17,083 nt of DNA from Thermoplasmata archaeon. GTDB lineage: Archaea > Thermoplasmatota > Thermoplasmata > Thermoplasmatales > Thermoplasmataceae. Positions within the stretch are counted from its first letter, which is position 1. Every line of letters starts with the position of its first letter. The notes beneath the pieces were generated by a model that ran no database searches, had not been told where the DNA came from, and was given only the letters and a program-made list of their open reading frames with translations. Position numbers and translations under genes: made by a program. The stretch covers positions 1 to 17,083 of the forward strand of contig JAKAUD010000175.1 in assembly GCA_021827885.1 (NCBI GenBank). The letters are read 5' to 3'. Below are positions 7,285-14,016 of this stretch, one piece after another.

Positions 7285-7977
7285 TTAATACTTAGAAAGC
7301 ATATTTTTCTTCATTTTAGTATATTCCTCTTCTGTTAAGACGCCGGTATCTCGCATTTCTTTTAACTTTCTTAATTCTTCAATGTTTTGCATTACTGGAT
7401 TTGACACCTTTATGATACCTTCCTTCTTTGCCTCGAATTCATCCTTAGTAATGATTCCATCATCCAGCATCTTTTTCAGGCCATCCAGTCTTTCAACGGG
7501 ATTTCCACTAATAACACTTGCATCTATTGAATTAATGTCAGAATATGCTATGATAAGCATGATTCCAGGTATAATTCCTGTCAACACCAGAGCAATAATT
7601 GCATATGCCAATGAATTTAAAGATTTTAATTCGCTTATATTTCCTCTCTGGGCGGCAGAATGCATAGCTCTAACCCTTACCAGAACAACTATTGTGGGAA
7701 TAAAGAATATAAGCCCTATAAAGCCAATTAAAAAGATGAAAGGAGCAACATAAGCATATGGCGTTGTGATCATATACAGTACCGATATTATGAATATAAT
7801 CGTAAATACACAGGATCCAATGGCACCCAGTATGAGGAAAATCATTGCGACCAGAAGCTCAGTTTTTATGCTTGATAATTTGCTATCACCATTCAATGTA
7901 ATCAAACGGTTAAAGAAAAATCCCCTCTTAAATCTTTGCTGAATAAGTCCTTTATTTCCTCTATTTGGTTGGAGCAT
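7285..7977 (-). CDS. membrane protein with two C-terminal SHOCT repeats
   Basis: About 230 residues. After a basic N-terminus come roughly three hydrophobic segments: LLVAMIFLILGAIGSCVFTI, one around FIFLIGFIGLIFFIPTIVVLV, and a third near AIIALVLTGIIPGIMLI. The C-terminus carries two short amphipathic repeats, ERLDGLKKMLDDGIITKDEF and EELRKLKEMRDTGVLTEEEY. Both match the SHOCT motif (L..L.D.G.IT..EF...K), a short domain common at protein ends and thought to mediate oligomerisation. The frame stays open to an ATG at 8049, but that start would leave only 6 bases before the divergent small gene. A TATA-like stretch (TCTATTTTATTTTT, minus strand, about 8003-8016) fits ATG 7977 better, so that start is chosen with reservation. 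Function unknown. Confidence 0.65.
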   Translation of the reverse strand: MLQPNRGNKGLIQQRFKRGFFFNRLITLNGDSKLSSIKTELLVAMIFLILGAIGSCVFTIIFIISVLYMITTPYAYVAPFIFLIGFIGLIFFIPTIVVLVRVRAMHSAAQRGNISELKSLNSLAYAIIALVLTGIIPGIMLIIAYSDINSIDASVISGNPVERLDGLKKMLDDGIITKDEFEAKKEGIIKVSNPVMQNIEELRKLKEMRDTGVLTEEEYTKMKKNMLSKY

Positions 7978-8020
7978 TCTCAGATAAATCAACATTTTTG
8001 AAAAAAATAAAATAGATAGA

Positions 8021-8028
8021 ATAATATC
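8021..8028 (+). promoter_or_regulatory. putative TATA box of the 50-residue gene
   Basis: ATAATATC lies 28-35 bases before ATG 8056, a suitable distance for a near-leaderless transcript. The region is A/T-rich overall, so the call is tentative. Confidence 0.35.
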
Positions 8029-8055
8029 ATCGTTTGTGATATTTAACATGATATT

Positions 8056-8208
8056 ATGGGACTTGGAAAAAGAGATCTAACAAGAAAAAGTAAGAGCATA
8101 GAGTTGAAAATTGAGGAAATAAAGCAAAAAATTCATAAGAACCCTATGAATAAACAGCTTCAGGAAGAATTAAAGGAAATGGAAAAGAAGCTGCAGAAGG
8201 TAAAATAA
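8056..8208 (+). CDS. small highly charged protein, 50 residues, unknown function
   Basis: An ATG-started frame of 50 codons beginning MGLGKRDLTRKSKSIELKI and ending in KKLQKVK. It is rich in Lys and Glu, with hydrophobic residues at heptad-like spacing (IELKIEEIKQKI and LQEELKEMEKKLQ), so one or two helices forming a short coiled coil are likely. A basic first 15 residues could bind nucleic acid or acidic partners. It is divergent from the SHOCT membrane protein, with a TATA-like box at 8021-8028 and T-rich DNA after the stop (8214-8231) that could end transcription. No family is recognised. Coding is supported by composition, promoter spacing and lack of overlap with another gene, not by homology. 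Confidence 0.6.
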   Translation: MGLGKRDLTRKSKSIELKIEEIKQKIHKNPMNKQLQEELKEMEKKLQKVK

Positions 8209-8224
8209 AAAAGCCTTTGTTTTT

Positions 8225-8279
8225 AAATTTTAAAAAATTCAGCAAGAAAATAGTTAATTGTGAAGATTATCTTGCTGAA
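8225..8279 (-). terminator. terminator after rps7
   Basis: On the minus strand TTCAGCAAG (8279-8271, inside the last rps7 codons) pairs with CTTGCTGAA (8246-8238) across a 24-base loop. It is followed directly by TTTTTT and further A/T-rich DNA. The T run is the key archaeal termination signal; the hairpin strengthens the case. Confidence 0.6.
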
Positions 8280-8830
8280 GCCGCTATTCTTTCAATCTCC
8301 TCTTTTTTGTTAACAGAGAAGGAAGATGCGTCATTTTTTGAAGCCTGTATGATTTCGTCTGCAAGGCATGCCTCTATTGATTTCTTCTTCTTGTAAGAAG
8401 CATTCGTGGCACCAAGAGCAATATTCCTCAATGCTACATCCACCCTTCTTGAAGGAGATACATCAACCGCTTTAGGTACGGCTACACCACCATATTTCAG
8501 TCTTGTGACCTCTTCTCTGGGTGCTGCGTTTTCTATTGCGTTAACAAAGACCTGAACCGGGTTAAGTTTCGTCTTCTTCTCCACTATTTCAAAAGCTTCC
8601 TTGAGTACACGGTATGCACCATACTTCTTGCCGGTCCAATTTTCCGTTCTCATAAGTTTATTAAGAAATCTTTCGACTGTGTTAACATTCCTCTTCCCCG
8701 CTGAATAGTTTGAGAACCTTCCACCAGTATGGAGATTGAGATACGAATTTAGGTTGATATAGCTTGACAGCCCCTGATCGTGAATCTCTATTCCAGTAAC
8801 TTCGTATTGCCCAAATAATTTGATATCCAA
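8267..8830 (-). CDS. rps7: 30S ribosomal protein S7
   Basis: Head-domain protein of the small subunit that binds the 3' domain of 16S rRNA and lines the tRNA exit site. The 187 residues are archaeal in size (bacterial S7 is about 156), with an N-terminal extension before the core. Family signatures include [12 protein letters not shown], the [18 protein letters not shown] stretch that aligns with the core of all S7 proteins, and [20 protein letters not shown]. The start is TTG 8830, one base after the rps12 stop and 6 bases from GGTGA, which overlaps the end of rps12; the two genes are clearly co-translated. The elongation factor gene that often follows in archaea is absent; a terminator and unrelated genes follow instead. 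Confidence 0.97.
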   Translation of the reverse strand: MDIKLFGQYEVTGIEIHDQGLSSYINLNSYLNLHTGGRFSNYSAGKRNVNTVERFLNKLMRTENWTGKKYGAYRVLKEAFEIVEKKTKLNPVQVFVNAIENAAPREEVTRLKYGGVAVPKAVDVSPSRRVDVALRNIALGATNASYKKKKSIEACLADEIIQASKNDASSFSVNKKEEIERIAASAR

Positions 8831-8831
8831 T

Positions 8832-9260
8832 TTATCTCACCGTTTTCTCCTTTCTTCCTCTTACAAGCTCGTTTAAGGCTATTCCATTGACCTGAACCAC
8901 TTTATACCTGACACCAGGGATATCTCCTTTACTTCTTCCCTGTCTTCCCCTTATTCCTTCTACGAGAACTTCATCGTGCTCATCGATATAATTTATTGCA
9001 CCGTCACCTGGAGCAAAAGCAGTAATTTGCCTGCCATTTTTAATAAGCTGTAATTTAACACATTTCCTTATAGCCGAATTGGGTTGTTTTGCCTCAATTC
9101 CTATTTTCTCAATTACGATCCCTCTTGCCTGAGGTGCGCCCTCCAGTGGATCGCTCTTCTTCTTTAGCTGTAAGATTCTCTTCTTGTACTTGCTGTCTGA
9201 CCACCGGAATTTCTCCCTGTCATTTTTTAGCTTAGTTCCCGCATTTTCTCCATTTGCCAA
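8832..9260 (-). CDS. rps12: 30S ribosomal protein S12
   Basis: Decoding-centre protein of the small subunit. The 142 residues match archaeal S12 in length and carry the universal loop [15 protein letters not shown] and the C-terminal [19 protein letters not shown], the regions that contact helix 44 and the codon-anticodon helix. The start is TTG 9260, preceded by the SD GGTGA (9269-9265) with 4 bases of spacing. A TATA box on the minus strand (CCTATATTTGG, 9304-9294) lies about 25 bases before the SD, so this gene, unlike most lone genes here, has a short leader. It is the first gene of the rps12-rps7 unit. Confidence 0.97.
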   Translation of the reverse strand: MANGENAGTKLKNDREKFRWSDSKYKKRILQLKKKSDPLEGAPQARGIVIEKIGIEAKQPNSAIRKCVKLQLIKNGRQITAFAPGDGAINYIDEHDEVLVEGIRGRQGRSKGDIPGVRYKVVQVNGIALNELVRGRKEKTVR

Positions 9261-9293
9261 TAAATCACCTGTAATTTAATCTTAAATTATTTA

Positions 9294-9304
9294 CCAAATA
9301 TAGG
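9294..9304 (-). promoter_or_regulatory. promoter of the rps12-rps7 operon
   Basis: CCTATATTTGG on the minus strand. Transcription would start near 9270-9275, just upstream of the SD GGTGA at 9269-9265. Confidence 0.55.
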
Positions 9305-9360
9305 TAAGCCGGTAAATGATTGGAGAATATAAATCCTTTTGGGATGGCATCATTGAGTGA

Positions 9361-9402
9361 AAAATAAAAAAATTTCCCTATTCAACAGAAATAGGTAAAT
9401 TA
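9361..9402 (-). terminator. terminator of the first zinc-ribbon membrane gene
   Basis: On the minus strand AATTTACCTATT and AATAGGGAAATT form a 12-base stem with one mismatch and a 7-base loop, followed at once by a run of seven T (TTTTTTTATTTTT). It begins at the stop codon of the gene ending at 9400. Confidence 0.75.
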
Positions 9403-10251
9403 GGCCGTATTAATATCCTGAGCCTTAAGGTTCTTAAGCATTGCATACAATCTAAGGTACAATATCCCAAATATAGCGTCTGGAATCACTGTTAATGCCG
9501 AGTAAAACTGCATATTGCTCTGAAACTGAGGTAGATAGATCGGGTTGTAAGTGCCTGATGAAGTGGCCTTTGATACAAAAGCAGGCAATGCAGAATAAAG
9601 AAAGACGCCTATTACAATTTCTACTATGACAAAGGCAATTAAGCCAACAAACGACAATAATTTCCCAGTTTCATCCTGCAATCCAAGTGAGATTAAGACA
9701 TAAGAAACTGAGGTTATCAAAGCACCAGTTATGGCTACTAAGACCAGTTCCTGGAGATCGCCATTAAATGAACTTTGAAGGGCTGTTGACGATGAACTTG
9801 GGAGGAACATCTGGGAAGCAAGTTGCAGACCAATTACAAAACCACCACCAACTATCACAGCGAATCCAATTATCCAAATTAAAATGGAAAGTATAACATA
9901 GGTTCCATGTGCAGATTCAAAGTTATTCCTATTCAACAGAATTAAAATTACACCAATAAGGTCGATAACACCACCTATAAATCCACCAACCACAGGGATC
10001 CATAACAATAGAGTGCCGATTCCCAACAAGAGGAAACCAGTAATTGTGTTTGAGATGTCTCCTGTAAAATTTATCTCACTTTTTGATTTTCTTGATACAA
10101 CAGCACTATCACCTTGATAATTTACATCACTATTTCCACTGACTTGACTTACCAAGCTGTTTCCACATGTTTTACAAACTATATCATTCTTGGAATTCGT
10201 TTCAAGGCAGTTTGAGCACCTTATGGTTCCTGATTCTTTATTATTATCCAT
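9400..10251 (-). CDS. zinc-ribbon multi-pass membrane protein (paralog A), unknown function
   Basis: 283 residues. A short zinc ribbon at the N-terminus has four cysteines, C12-S-N-C15 and C26-K-T-C29, followed by a polar linker of about 40 residues. Then come roughly five hydrophobic segments, starting at FTGDISNTITGFLLLGIGT, with a conserved polar turn NFESAHGTYVILSIL between segments two and three. It resembles archaeal membrane families of unknown function with a zinc-ribbon head, but I cannot name one with certainty. ATG 10251 sits 27 bases from a TATA-like CTATTTAATTT (plus-strand reading, 10278-10288), so the transcript is nearly leaderless. A tandem paralog lies at 10983-11747 with stretches of near-identical DNA. 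A terminator follows the stop. Confidence 0.85.
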   Translation of the reverse strand: MDNNKESGTIRCSNCLETNSKNDIVCKTCGNSLVSQVSGNSDVNYQGDSAVVSRKSKSEINFTGDISNTITGFLLLGIGTLLLWIPVVGGFIGGVIDLIGVILILLNRNNFESAHGTYVILSILIWIIGFAVIVGGGFVIGLQLASQMFLPSSSSTALQSSFNGDLQELVLVAITGALITSVSYVLISLGLQDETGKLLSFVGLIAFVIVEIVIGVFLYSALPAFVSKATSSGTYNPIYLPQFQSNMQFYSALTVIPDAIFGILYLRLYAMLKNLKAQDINTA

Positions 10252-10277
10252 TATTTTCTGAGGGCGATCGCGAATGT

Positions 10278-10288
10278 CTATTTAATTT
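10278..10288 (-). promoter_or_regulatory. putative promoter element of paralog A
   Basis: CTATTTAATTT on the plus strand (AAATTAAATAG on the coding strand) begins 27 bases beyond the ATG. The identical 11-mer occurs at exactly the same distance before paralog B (11774-11784). Confidence 0.55.
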
Positions 10289-10795
10289 TATATAGACTCA
10301 TTCAAAACCCATTATAATTTTAGCGCTGTTGGCTTAGGTTCGTCGCAAATATATTCATGTTTTCTGTCAACGATGTTAACCACTTTTTCCTAAGTTATTG
10401 AACAACTGCATTGTTTTCTCAGCGAAGTGTTATTACATCCTGAAATCAATTGGTTTTGCGAACTTTTCTGCTTACTGCATAAGCCCACCAGACGAAGGTG
10501 CATGAAAGCGATGAACGAAGATGAGATCACTCCTGCATAGAGTGTTCTGATGTGTGTGGTTGGCGACCTGCGGCAAAAACACAGACAAAGCAGGGTATGC
10601 CCGAACGGGATCGACTGAAAAGTGAACGTAGAACTGATAAACGCAATCTCCGAATCTAAAGGAAACGGGATAGAGGTTTTATGCTTAAAGCCATGAAATT
10701 TAAGCAATGATTGAGTGAAGATAATGACTTCCAATAATGAACGTTAACGAAGTTAACGGAATCCACAACCTTATGATTGCCGGAGCATTGACCTG

Positions 10796-10811
10796 TCTAC
10801 CTGCAGGTAGA
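10796..10811. repeat. 16-base perfect palindrome
   Basis: TCTACCTGCAGGTAGA, two 8-base arms with no spacer, inside the decayed spacer. No function is assigned; it could be the core of a hairpin of a degraded element. Confidence 0.6.
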
Positions 10812-10982
10812 TGTAAGAAAGACTGGAACGCATTTTCCCCGTGACATGCCTGTGTTATAAAGAAATGATATCTTAGCTTAGCACAAAGAGCAGGCTATCT
10901 CAGGATTGGGGGGGAATTAGAGCCAATGTGGATTCCGGCAAAGACATTTGAAGTGAAGACCCACTGCGAAAGCTGGGAGGGG

Positions 10983-11747
10983 TTATGCGTAGGTATTATC
11001 CTTTAACAATAAATACAGTCTTAGATATGCCACCGCGAATATAATATATGAGAGTGCAGTGTAGAGTGTGTAAGATGACACTTCAGCGCGAAAGGCATTT
11101 ATAGGTGCAGGATTGTAAGAACCAGATGATATAGAATTTGATACTGCAGCAGGAAGGGCAGAATACAGAAACGTTCCTACTATTATATCAGTAATAACAA
11201 GAGCAATTAGCCCGATGGTCAATATAAATTTACCAGTTTGATCTTGCAATCCAAAAGATATGAGGAAAAAAGAGATTGCACCTATCATAGAGCCGATTAT
11301 GGATGCCAATACTAGGGCTTGCAGACTACTATCTAACGAATTTTGGATTGAAGAACCTTTGATTTGAATGAAAGTGAACATAGAAACATAAAGAATCAGC
11401 ATAAAAGAGATTGTATAAATTAAAATGGAAAGTATAACATAGGTTCCATGTGCAGATTCAAAGTTCTTTCTGTTTACGAAAATTAAAATTACGCCGATAA
11501 AATCGATAAAAATGCCTATATCTCCAATAATCGGGATCCACATCATTGCGGTGCCGATTCCCAATAAGAGAAAACCAGTAATTGTGTTTGAGATGTCCCC
11601 GGTAAAATTCTGATTATTTAGGTCATTATTTTGATTGCCTTGGTGCTGGAGAGTTGCTCCGCAATTTTTGCAAACTATATCATTCCTAAAATTTGTTTCC
11701 ATGCAATATGAGCACCGTACAATCCCGGATTCCCTGTTATTACCCAT
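10983..11747 (-). CDS. zinc-ribbon multi-pass membrane protein (paralog B), unknown function
   Basis: 254 residues, clearly related to the protein encoded at 9400-10251. The zinc ribbon has cysteines at the same positions (C12, C15, C26, C29), but the linker is shorter (about 15 rather than 40 residues). Then comes FTGDISNTITGFLLLGIGT, the NFESAHGTYVILSIL turn, and about five membrane segments in total. The last residues differ from paralog A and are fewer. The stop codon directly abuts the decayed spacer, so the original end may have been altered. ATG 11747 is preceded by the same promoter 11-mer at the same 27-base distance as paralog A, with 19 of 26 leader bases shared. Function unknown; a membrane sensor or scaffold is conceivable but not shown. 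Confidence 0.85.
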   Translation of the reverse strand: MGNNRESGIVRCSYCMETNFRNDIVCKNCGATLQHQGNQNNDLNNQNFTGDISNTITGFLLLGIGTAMMWIPIIGDIGIFIDFIGVILIFVNRKNFESAHGTYVILSILIYTISFMLILYVSMFTFIQIKGSSIQNSLDSSLQALVLASIIGSMIGAISFFLISFGLQDQTGKFILTIGLIALVITDIIVGTFLYSALPAAVSNSISSGSYNPAPINAFRAEVSSYTLYTALSYIIFAVAYLRLYLLLKDNTYA

Positions 11748-11773
11748 TATTTTCTTAAGGCGATGATAAATGC

Positions 11774-11784
11774 CTATTTAATTT
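11774..11784 (-). promoter_or_regulatory. putative promoter element of paralog B
   Basis: The same 11-mer CTATTTAATTT (plus-strand reading) as before paralog A, again starting 27 bases beyond the ATG. Confidence 0.55.
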
Positions 11785-11903
11785 CACCTGTGTTTTTGCA
11801 AAGTGTATTAATATTTTAATGCCGTTGCACTAATATTGGTATAAATAATACAGAAATATGTGAAGATTCTCAGTTATTTCAAGAATGGTTTAAAATACAA
11901 ATA

Positions 11904-12350
11904 TTACTTGAATTCTATCATTACCTGCCAATCTGACTTATCCTGCACTATTGATGCCCTTATTCCCAATTCAATGAGTTTTTGGAGAGTTTCTGTAGCA
12001 TCTGATTCACGCTGAAAATGGAGATAAATCGCATCGAAACCTATCTGAGGCATCAATGACTGCCCACCGAAAATCCATGAAATCTTTTCCATTACAGAAT
12101 CGAATTGCTCCCTGGTCACATTCATAGTTCCGGATGTGATTTTATCTAATCCCTTCTTGTATATTTCCTCGTATATGAGGGAATTGGCCTTCCTTGCTAT
12201 TTGCTTGTCGGACGGGCTTCTCAGACCCCTATACAAAAGAAACAGCGCAATAACTAATAGCACTACGGCCACAAAGTAACTTTTTATGTAAATAAAGAGA
12301 ATGAAGCCAAGAATTATAACAATGCCAAGCCCTGTTTCCTTGCGATCCAT
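11904..12350 (-). CDS. small membrane-anchored protein of unknown function
   Basis: 148 residues. Two closely spaced hydrophobic segments occupy residues about 8-25 and 26-43 (GIVIILGFILFIYI and FVAVVLLVIALFLLY) and end in basic residues, so the remaining 100 residues should be cytosolic. That part is a soluble alpha/beta-looking domain with IARKANSLIYEEIYKKGL, an acidic helix, and a C-terminal strand SDWQVMIEF. No family, metal site or catalytic motif is recognised. A T-rich box on the minus strand (TTTTTAAG, about 12378-12371) lies 21-28 bases before ATG 12350 and could serve as promoter, giving a near-leaderless message. It is followed by 156 bases without features before paralog B. Confidence 0.7.
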   Translation of the reverse strand: MDRKETGLGIVIILGFILFIYIKSYFVAVVLLVIALFLLYRGLRSPSDKQIARKANSLIYEEIYKKGLDKITSGTMNVTREQFDSVMEKISWIFGGQSLMPQIGFDAIYLHFQRESDATETLQKLIELGIRASIVQDKSDWQVMIEFK

Positions 12351-12398
12351 TTAATGATAAGTAAAGATGGCTTAAAAAGTGTTTTCAATTTCTTTGTT

Positions 12399-13562
12399 TT
12401 ATTTTGTCTTCGATATAATTCTTATGACGTCCCTGTCCTTCAATTCATAATTTCTTCCAAGAATCATCTTCGTTCGCCCGTCTATTGCCCTGATGAAACC
12501 TTCTCCGATGTCTGAATGCACCCTGAATGCTAAATCTTCTGCGGTAGACTTGCTTGACATCAGGAAAGTGTCCGGCAATACCGTTCCTTTCTTGTCTGTC
12601 CATTTTGATTCATCGTAAACCGGGTAAACTACAATGTGTGACAGATTTTCATATACTATCCTGCTGAATAGCTGTGACAACCTAATCACTTTCCCCCCTT
12701 CAAAGAGCGCTGATATCTTGTTCAAGGCAGCCTTTTGTGGTTCATTTGCCTTATTATTCCCGTTCAAATCATCGGATGATTCTATGATTCCGTTATTCAG
12801 TGCTTTCCAGATAGACAATTCATAATCCGCGCTAATAATAGGATAACCATTTTCCAATATCCTATCCATTATCCTATTGTCATGAATGATATCTCCCTTG
12901 TTGACCACCCGGATTATCGGTTTAATATGCGTGAATACTGACCTGGAAATTCGCATAAAATCATCATCGGTCCAACCGATTAGAGTGTGGGAAAATGATT
13001 CTTTAGAGAGGAGTATCCTGATTTCATTCCTGGAAATCCCAAAAAATGACAGTTTGGATAACAATTTATCATCAAGGGATGAATCTGAGGCATCCTCCTT
13101 TTTGGCGAATCTTTGCCAATCCCTTGAAACCCTGGAAGCAAACCACGTGAAAATCTCATTCTCTATTTCTATGGCGGCGTTTTCAATGTCTTCTGGTGAT
13201 AGTATCTTATTGTCTTCGCCCACAGGATTTATTAAGTTGACAATGGCGTTCATGTCACTGATATTATCCAAGAACTGGTTCCCCATGCCTTTTCCCTGAC
13301 TGGCTCCCTGAATCAATCCCGGCACGTCGGCAATCTCTATTGGGATCTCCCTTTTTCCATTTACGCACCTGCCATAGTTTGGGCTACAGGGAGTGTTGAT
13401 CTCAGTGTGCGGACAACGGCTAATAATATATGACACACCAACATCTGTGTTTATTGTTGTGAACGGATAATTGCCGATAGCAGCTGCGGTTCCCGTTAAG
13501 GCAGAAAAAAGGGTTGACTTGCCTGAATTTGGCTTTCCAAGGATTCCTATTTTAAGGGACAT
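12399..13562 (-). CDS. OBG-family GTP-binding protein with TGS domain
   Basis: Cytosolic P-loop GTPase of the OBG/YchF group, thought to act on ribosomes. Motifs: G1 GKPNSGKST (residues 9-17), a G2-type TTINTD, G3 DVPG (79-82), and G4 NKGD (N221-D224). The NKxD base-recognition motif predicts GTP use, unlike bacterial YchF and human OLA1, which have altered G4 motifs and prefer ATP. Between G2 and G3 is a Cys-rich insertion (C50, H52, C59, C66) of the kind found in archaeal members. The last 75 residues form a TGS domain (PVYDESKWTDKKG to DVIRI). The gene starts one base after the UPF0179 stop, without a clear SD, so it depends on the upstream gene. The 387 residues match the family. Confidence 0.92.
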   Translation of the reverse strand: MSLKIGILGKPNSGKSTLFSALTGTAAAIGNYPFTTINTDVGVSYIISRCPHTEINTPCSPNYGRCVNGKREIPIEIADVPGLIQGASQGKGMGNQFLDNISDMNAIVNLINPVGEDNKILSPEDIENAAIEIENEIFTWFASRVSRDWQRFAKKEDASDSSLDDKLLSKLSFFGISRNEIRILLSKESFSHTLIGWTDDDFMRISRSVFTHIKPIIRVVNKGDIIHDNRIMDRILENGYPIISADYELSIWKALNNGIIESSDDLNGNNKANEPQKAALNKISALFEGGKVIRLSQLFSRIVYENLSHIVVYPVYDESKWTDKKGTVLPDTFLMSSKSTAEDLAFRVHSDIGEGFIRAIDGRTKMILGRNYELKDRDVIRIISKTK

Positions 13563-13563
13563 T

Positions 13564-14001
13564 TCAAAGGATCTTTACAGAAACTCTTCTCATGTCGTAA
13601 CCCTTTGGGCAATCTATTTTTTCGGTTATCTTTCCGACATTGACCTTCATTGTGTCCTTCTTGTGGATCAGATTGCATGTCTCGATCTCAGGGCAGGACA
13701 AGTGGTCGCATTTCATGCCCGACACATTAATTGTTGAACCCTCCTGGAGCCTGTTCCCATATCTAATGTTCAAGGTTTCATCTGCCTCCTCCACCTCTAT
13801 CGTGGAAACCTTTCCCTGATCATAGACGAAGCACGGATTCACCTTATCCCGAACCTTCGTTATTCTGTAAGTCTTTCCTGCCTCCAGATTGAAACATACA
13901 TTCTTTATCCTGCATTCTCCGCATGTCTGCAGGGGAGTTACAAACGTAAACACGTTACCCTCCCGTGCCTGATCAACTCCTATGAGTGAAATTTTTGACA
14001 T
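13564..14001 (-). CDS. UPF0179 family protein, cysteine-rich
   Basis: 145 residues. Eight or more cysteines are arranged as TCGECRIKNVC (C27, C30, C36), NPC (C57), MKCDHLSCPEIETC and IDCPKGYDMRRV. This pattern, together with LEAGKTYRITKVRDK, is that of the archaeal UPF0179 family. The cysteine spacing suggests one or two metal sites (zinc or Fe-S), but this is unproven and the cellular role is unknown. The SD GGTGGT (14016-14011) immediately follows the stop of egsA, 9 bases before ATG 14001. The stop codon is one base from the OBG gene start. It is therefore the middle gene of a three-gene operon with egsA and the OBG GTPase. Confidence 0.88.
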   Translation of the reverse strand: MSKISLIGVDQAREGNVFTFVTPLQTCGECRIKNVCFNLEAGKTYRITKVRDKVNPCFVYDQGKVSTIEVEEADETLNIRYGNRLQEGSTINVSGMKCDHLSCPEIETCNLIHKKDTMKVNVGKITEKIDCPKGYDMRRVSVKIL

Positions 14002-14016
14002 AAACTAATTACCACC

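Larger units (their letters stand above)
10252..10982. other. 731-base spacer with decayed, probably mobile, DNA
   Basis: No intact gene is supported. The first part (10278-10288) holds the paralog A promoter. From about 10390 the DNA appears richer in G+C than its flanks. Plus-strand frames contain protein-like stretches broken by stops: one frame reads through 10737-10985 with TGA interruptions, including a stretch of the form LTCLPAGRCKKDW near 10785-10825 and a tail containing ESWEG next to the paralog B stop. A perfect 16-base palindrome is at 10796-10811 and a GTTAACG direct repeat at 10744-10758. The pattern suits an old degraded insertion (perhaps IS605/tnpB-like) between two duplicated genes. 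The identification is weak, and a structured RNA is an alternative. Confidence 0.4.

Noticed and set aside
10390..10734. Minus-strand open frame of 114 codons in the spacer
   Set aside because: No SD, no clear promoter and an antisense-like composition. The plus strand shows remnants of coding sequence, so I treat the stretch as decayed DNA.
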